64,000 nucleotides of DNA from a bacterium. GTDB lineage: Bacteria; Eisenbacteria; RBG-16-71-46; CAIMUX01. The stretch lies in the NCBI GenBank assembly GCA_030431975.1, contig JAUIHP010000023.1, positions 49,038 through 113,037 on the forward strand. Reading direction: 5' to 3'. The translations under genes and the position numbers were made by a program. Every line of letters starts with the position of its first letter. Position 1 is the first letter of the stretch. Of the stretch, positions 62,801-64,000 are shown in pieces. A model generated the notes under the pieces. The model was not told where the DNA came from. It ran no database searches and saw only the letters and a program-made list of their open reading frames with translations.

Positions 62801-63664
62801 TTGGCCCGAAAGCGCCCCAGCACACGGCTTCCCGAGAGCGACAAGCCCGCGGTCCCGGATGAACTTCTGAAACGAGCTCGCCGGGTCGCCCGGCGGCTCT
62901 ACAAGGCCTACCCCGATGCCCACTGTGCGCTCCATTTTGAGTCGCCTTTGGATCTTTATGTCGCCACCGTGCTTTCGGCCCAGTGCACCGACGAGCGGGT
63001 CAACATGGTCACCCCGGAGCTCTTTCGGCAATGCCGGCGGGTCGAGGACTACCTCGGCCTCGGGACGCAGCGGCTGGAGAAGCTGATTCAGTCCACCGGT
63101 TTTTTTCGGGCCAAGACCAAGAACATCCTCGGGGGCTGCCAGGCGATGCTGGAGCGGCACGACGGGGAGGTCCCGCGGACGATGGAGGAGCTGGTCAAGA
63201 TTCCCGGCTGCGGACGGAAGACCGCGAATGTCATTCTCGGGAACGCCTTCGAGACCCCCGGCATTACGGTCGACACTCATATGGGGCGGCTCTCGCGGCG
63301 GCTCGGGTTCACTTCCGAGAAGGACCCGGTCAAGGTCGAGGCAGACTTGCAGCGGCTGATCCCGGAGAAGGATTGGACGAAGTTCTCGCATACCGTCATC
63401 TCGCATGGACGGGAAATCTGTGATGCACGGCGCCCGCTATGCGAGGAATGTCCGGTTCGGAAGGACTGTCCGTTTCCGGGCTCGCCGGAGCAGATGGCAG
63501 AGATGGAGTCGCGGGCCCGGAGCCGAAGCCAAGGGCCCAAGAAGAAGACCCCAACGAAGGCCGCAGCGAAGGCCACAACGAGGGCCCGGCGCACGCCGAG
63601 TACCCGGCCCCGCCCGTCGGGTTCCTCGAAGGCAGATAGAACCTCCAAGAAGAAGTCCGGGTAG
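62801..63664 (+). CDS. nth: endonuclease III
   Basis: 287 residues; base-excision-repair glycosylase/AP lyase. The helix-hairpin-helix IPGCGRKTANVIL carries catalytic K140, and D158 sits in VDTHMGRLSRRLG. The 4Fe-4S cluster cysteines are C207, C214, C217 and C223 (C-x6-C-x2-C-x5-C). A 50-residue tail rich in Lys, Ala, Arg and Ser follows the cluster and is not part of the normal enzyme; it may bind DNA. The start is TTG, with AAGGAGGAG 9 nt upstream. Confidence 0.95.
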   Translation: MARKRPSTRLPESDKPAVPDELLKRARRVARRLYKAYPDAHCALHFESPLDLYVATVLSAQCTDERVNMVTPELFRQCRRVEDYLGLGTQRLEKLIQSTGFFRAKTKNILGGCQAMLERHDGEVPRTMEELVKIPGCGRKTANVILGNAFETPGITVDTHMGRLSRRLGFTSEKDPVKVEADLQRLIPEKDWTKFSHTVISHGREICDARRPLCEECPVRKDCPFPGSPEQMAEMESRARSRSQGPKKKTPTKAAAKATTRARRTPSTRPRPSGSSKADRTSKKKSG

Positions 63665-63765
63665 CCGGGGACCAGGGGCCGGATGCCGGCGGTCGGATGT
63701 CGGCGGCCGGAGGCCCCGAGGCCAGCTCCCAAGACTGAGAAGTCGCTCTAGTCATGTCGCTCCTG

Positions 63766-64000
63766 TCATGCGCGCGACCCCTGCTCTGGCACAGCCCGGA
63801 CGAAGACGTGCAGAGATTCGCGGCCCAGCGTCCAAGTCAGGCCCCCGGGAGCCGTCCCCGTCACTTTGATGGACCCGATGCTGTGAATACCCTGCAGGTG
63901 GCACGCCGCGCAGAGAGTGATCTTGTTCTCCGGCTCGTCGGATCCGTTGGCCGAGCGGAAGACGATGTGATGGACGGTGAGGTTTCGCCGGGCCGTGCAG
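63766..64000 (-). CDS. HNH endonuclease domain protein (partial, 5' end cut by window)
   Basis: 77 C-terminal residues are visible. They read from a CTARRNLTVHHIVFRS segment through DEPENKITLCAACHLQGIHS, an HNH beta-beta-alpha-metal motif (HH, N, CxxCH, H). A beta tail follows (TWTLGRESLHVFVRA) and a TGA stop at 63766. Such HNH domains occur at the end of longer proteins in Myxococcota and related genomes. The rest of the protein lies beyond 64000. The 100 bp before it, after nth, show nothing recognisable. Confidence 0.8.
   Translation of the reverse strand, partial: CTARRNLTVHHIVFRSANGSDEPENKITLCAACHLQGIHSIGSIKVTGTAPGGLTWTLGRESLHVFVRAVPEQGSRA

Overview
The window is GC-rich, densely packed bacterial chromosome with no sign of a plasmid or prophage. 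Starts are often GTG or TTG behind good Shine-Dalgarno sequences. Genes frequently overlap by 1 to 4 bases, and the best promoters are sigma70-like (TTGACA or TTGACC, 17-18 bp, then TATCTT, TAGGGT or TAGGCT). Housekeeping genes (dnaG, rpoD, rpsU, mutS2, rnpB, dxs, def, trxB, pepA, icd, nth) are mixed with many large exported proteins. These include DUF1573 and choice-of-anchor repeats, a FlgD-type C-terminal sorting-like domain, PEGA and beta-propeller lipoproteins, and a metalloprotease/propeller/barrel fusion. This mix suggests an uncultivated Gram-negative lineage around the FCB group (Eisenbacteria or Krumholzibacteria-like). That placement is an inference only.

Layout. 0-16.4 kb, mostly minus strand: an ABC-F ATPase cut by the left edge, a single-domain response regulator, a glycosyltransferase/DUF547 pair, a divergent DUF1573 gene, threonine aldolase, and a cell-envelope operon (protease-propeller-barrel, PQQ propeller, PEGA protein, NHL lipoprotein) with a long inverted repeat in it. 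A large membrane protein, RNase P RNA, a zinc-ribbon coiled-coil protein and two tRNAs follow. 16.8-23.0 kb, plus strand: four consecutive lipoprotein genes that form two alternating paralogous types (A-B-A-B). 23.1-29.5 kb, minus strand: the macromolecular-synthesis operon rpsU-mutS2-dnaG-rpoD behind a strong promoter. 29.7-43.2 kb, plus strand: icd, an outer-membrane-like protein, a subtilase, free-methionine-sulfoxide reductase, a DHH phosphoesterase, a DRE-TIM aldolase-type synthase, then two giant exported proteins, one built from 10-residue repeats.

43.2-47.8 kb, minus strand: a lipocalin-like exported protein, a GT39-like membrane enzyme, a sulfatase-fold lipoprotein and a small membrane protein. 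47.9-50.7 kb, plus strand: a BlaI/BlaR1-type sensor pair with twin operators and an unusual nine-copy repeat tail on the receptor. 50.8-52.6 kb: an SGNH hydrolase and an acyltransferase-3 protein. 52.8-56.8 kb: an EgtB-like oxygenase and a glycosyltransferase that together look like the selenoneine genes senA-senB, followed by another GT39-like protein. 56.7-62.7 kb, minus strand: def, a LON-domain protein, trxB, pepA and dxs. 62.8-64.0 kb: endonuclease III and the tail of an HNH endonuclease cut by the right edge.

A recurring oddity is low-complexity coding sequence. Hexanucleotide repeats sit beside membrane segments in three unrelated proteins, and Lys/Ala/Glu-rich inserts or tails occur in RpoD, DXS, the SenA-like protein and endonuclease III. 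The strongest candidates for undescribed biology are the A-B-A-B lipoprotein quartet, the BlaR1-like receptor with its repeat tail and operators, and the decapeptide-repeat exported protein.
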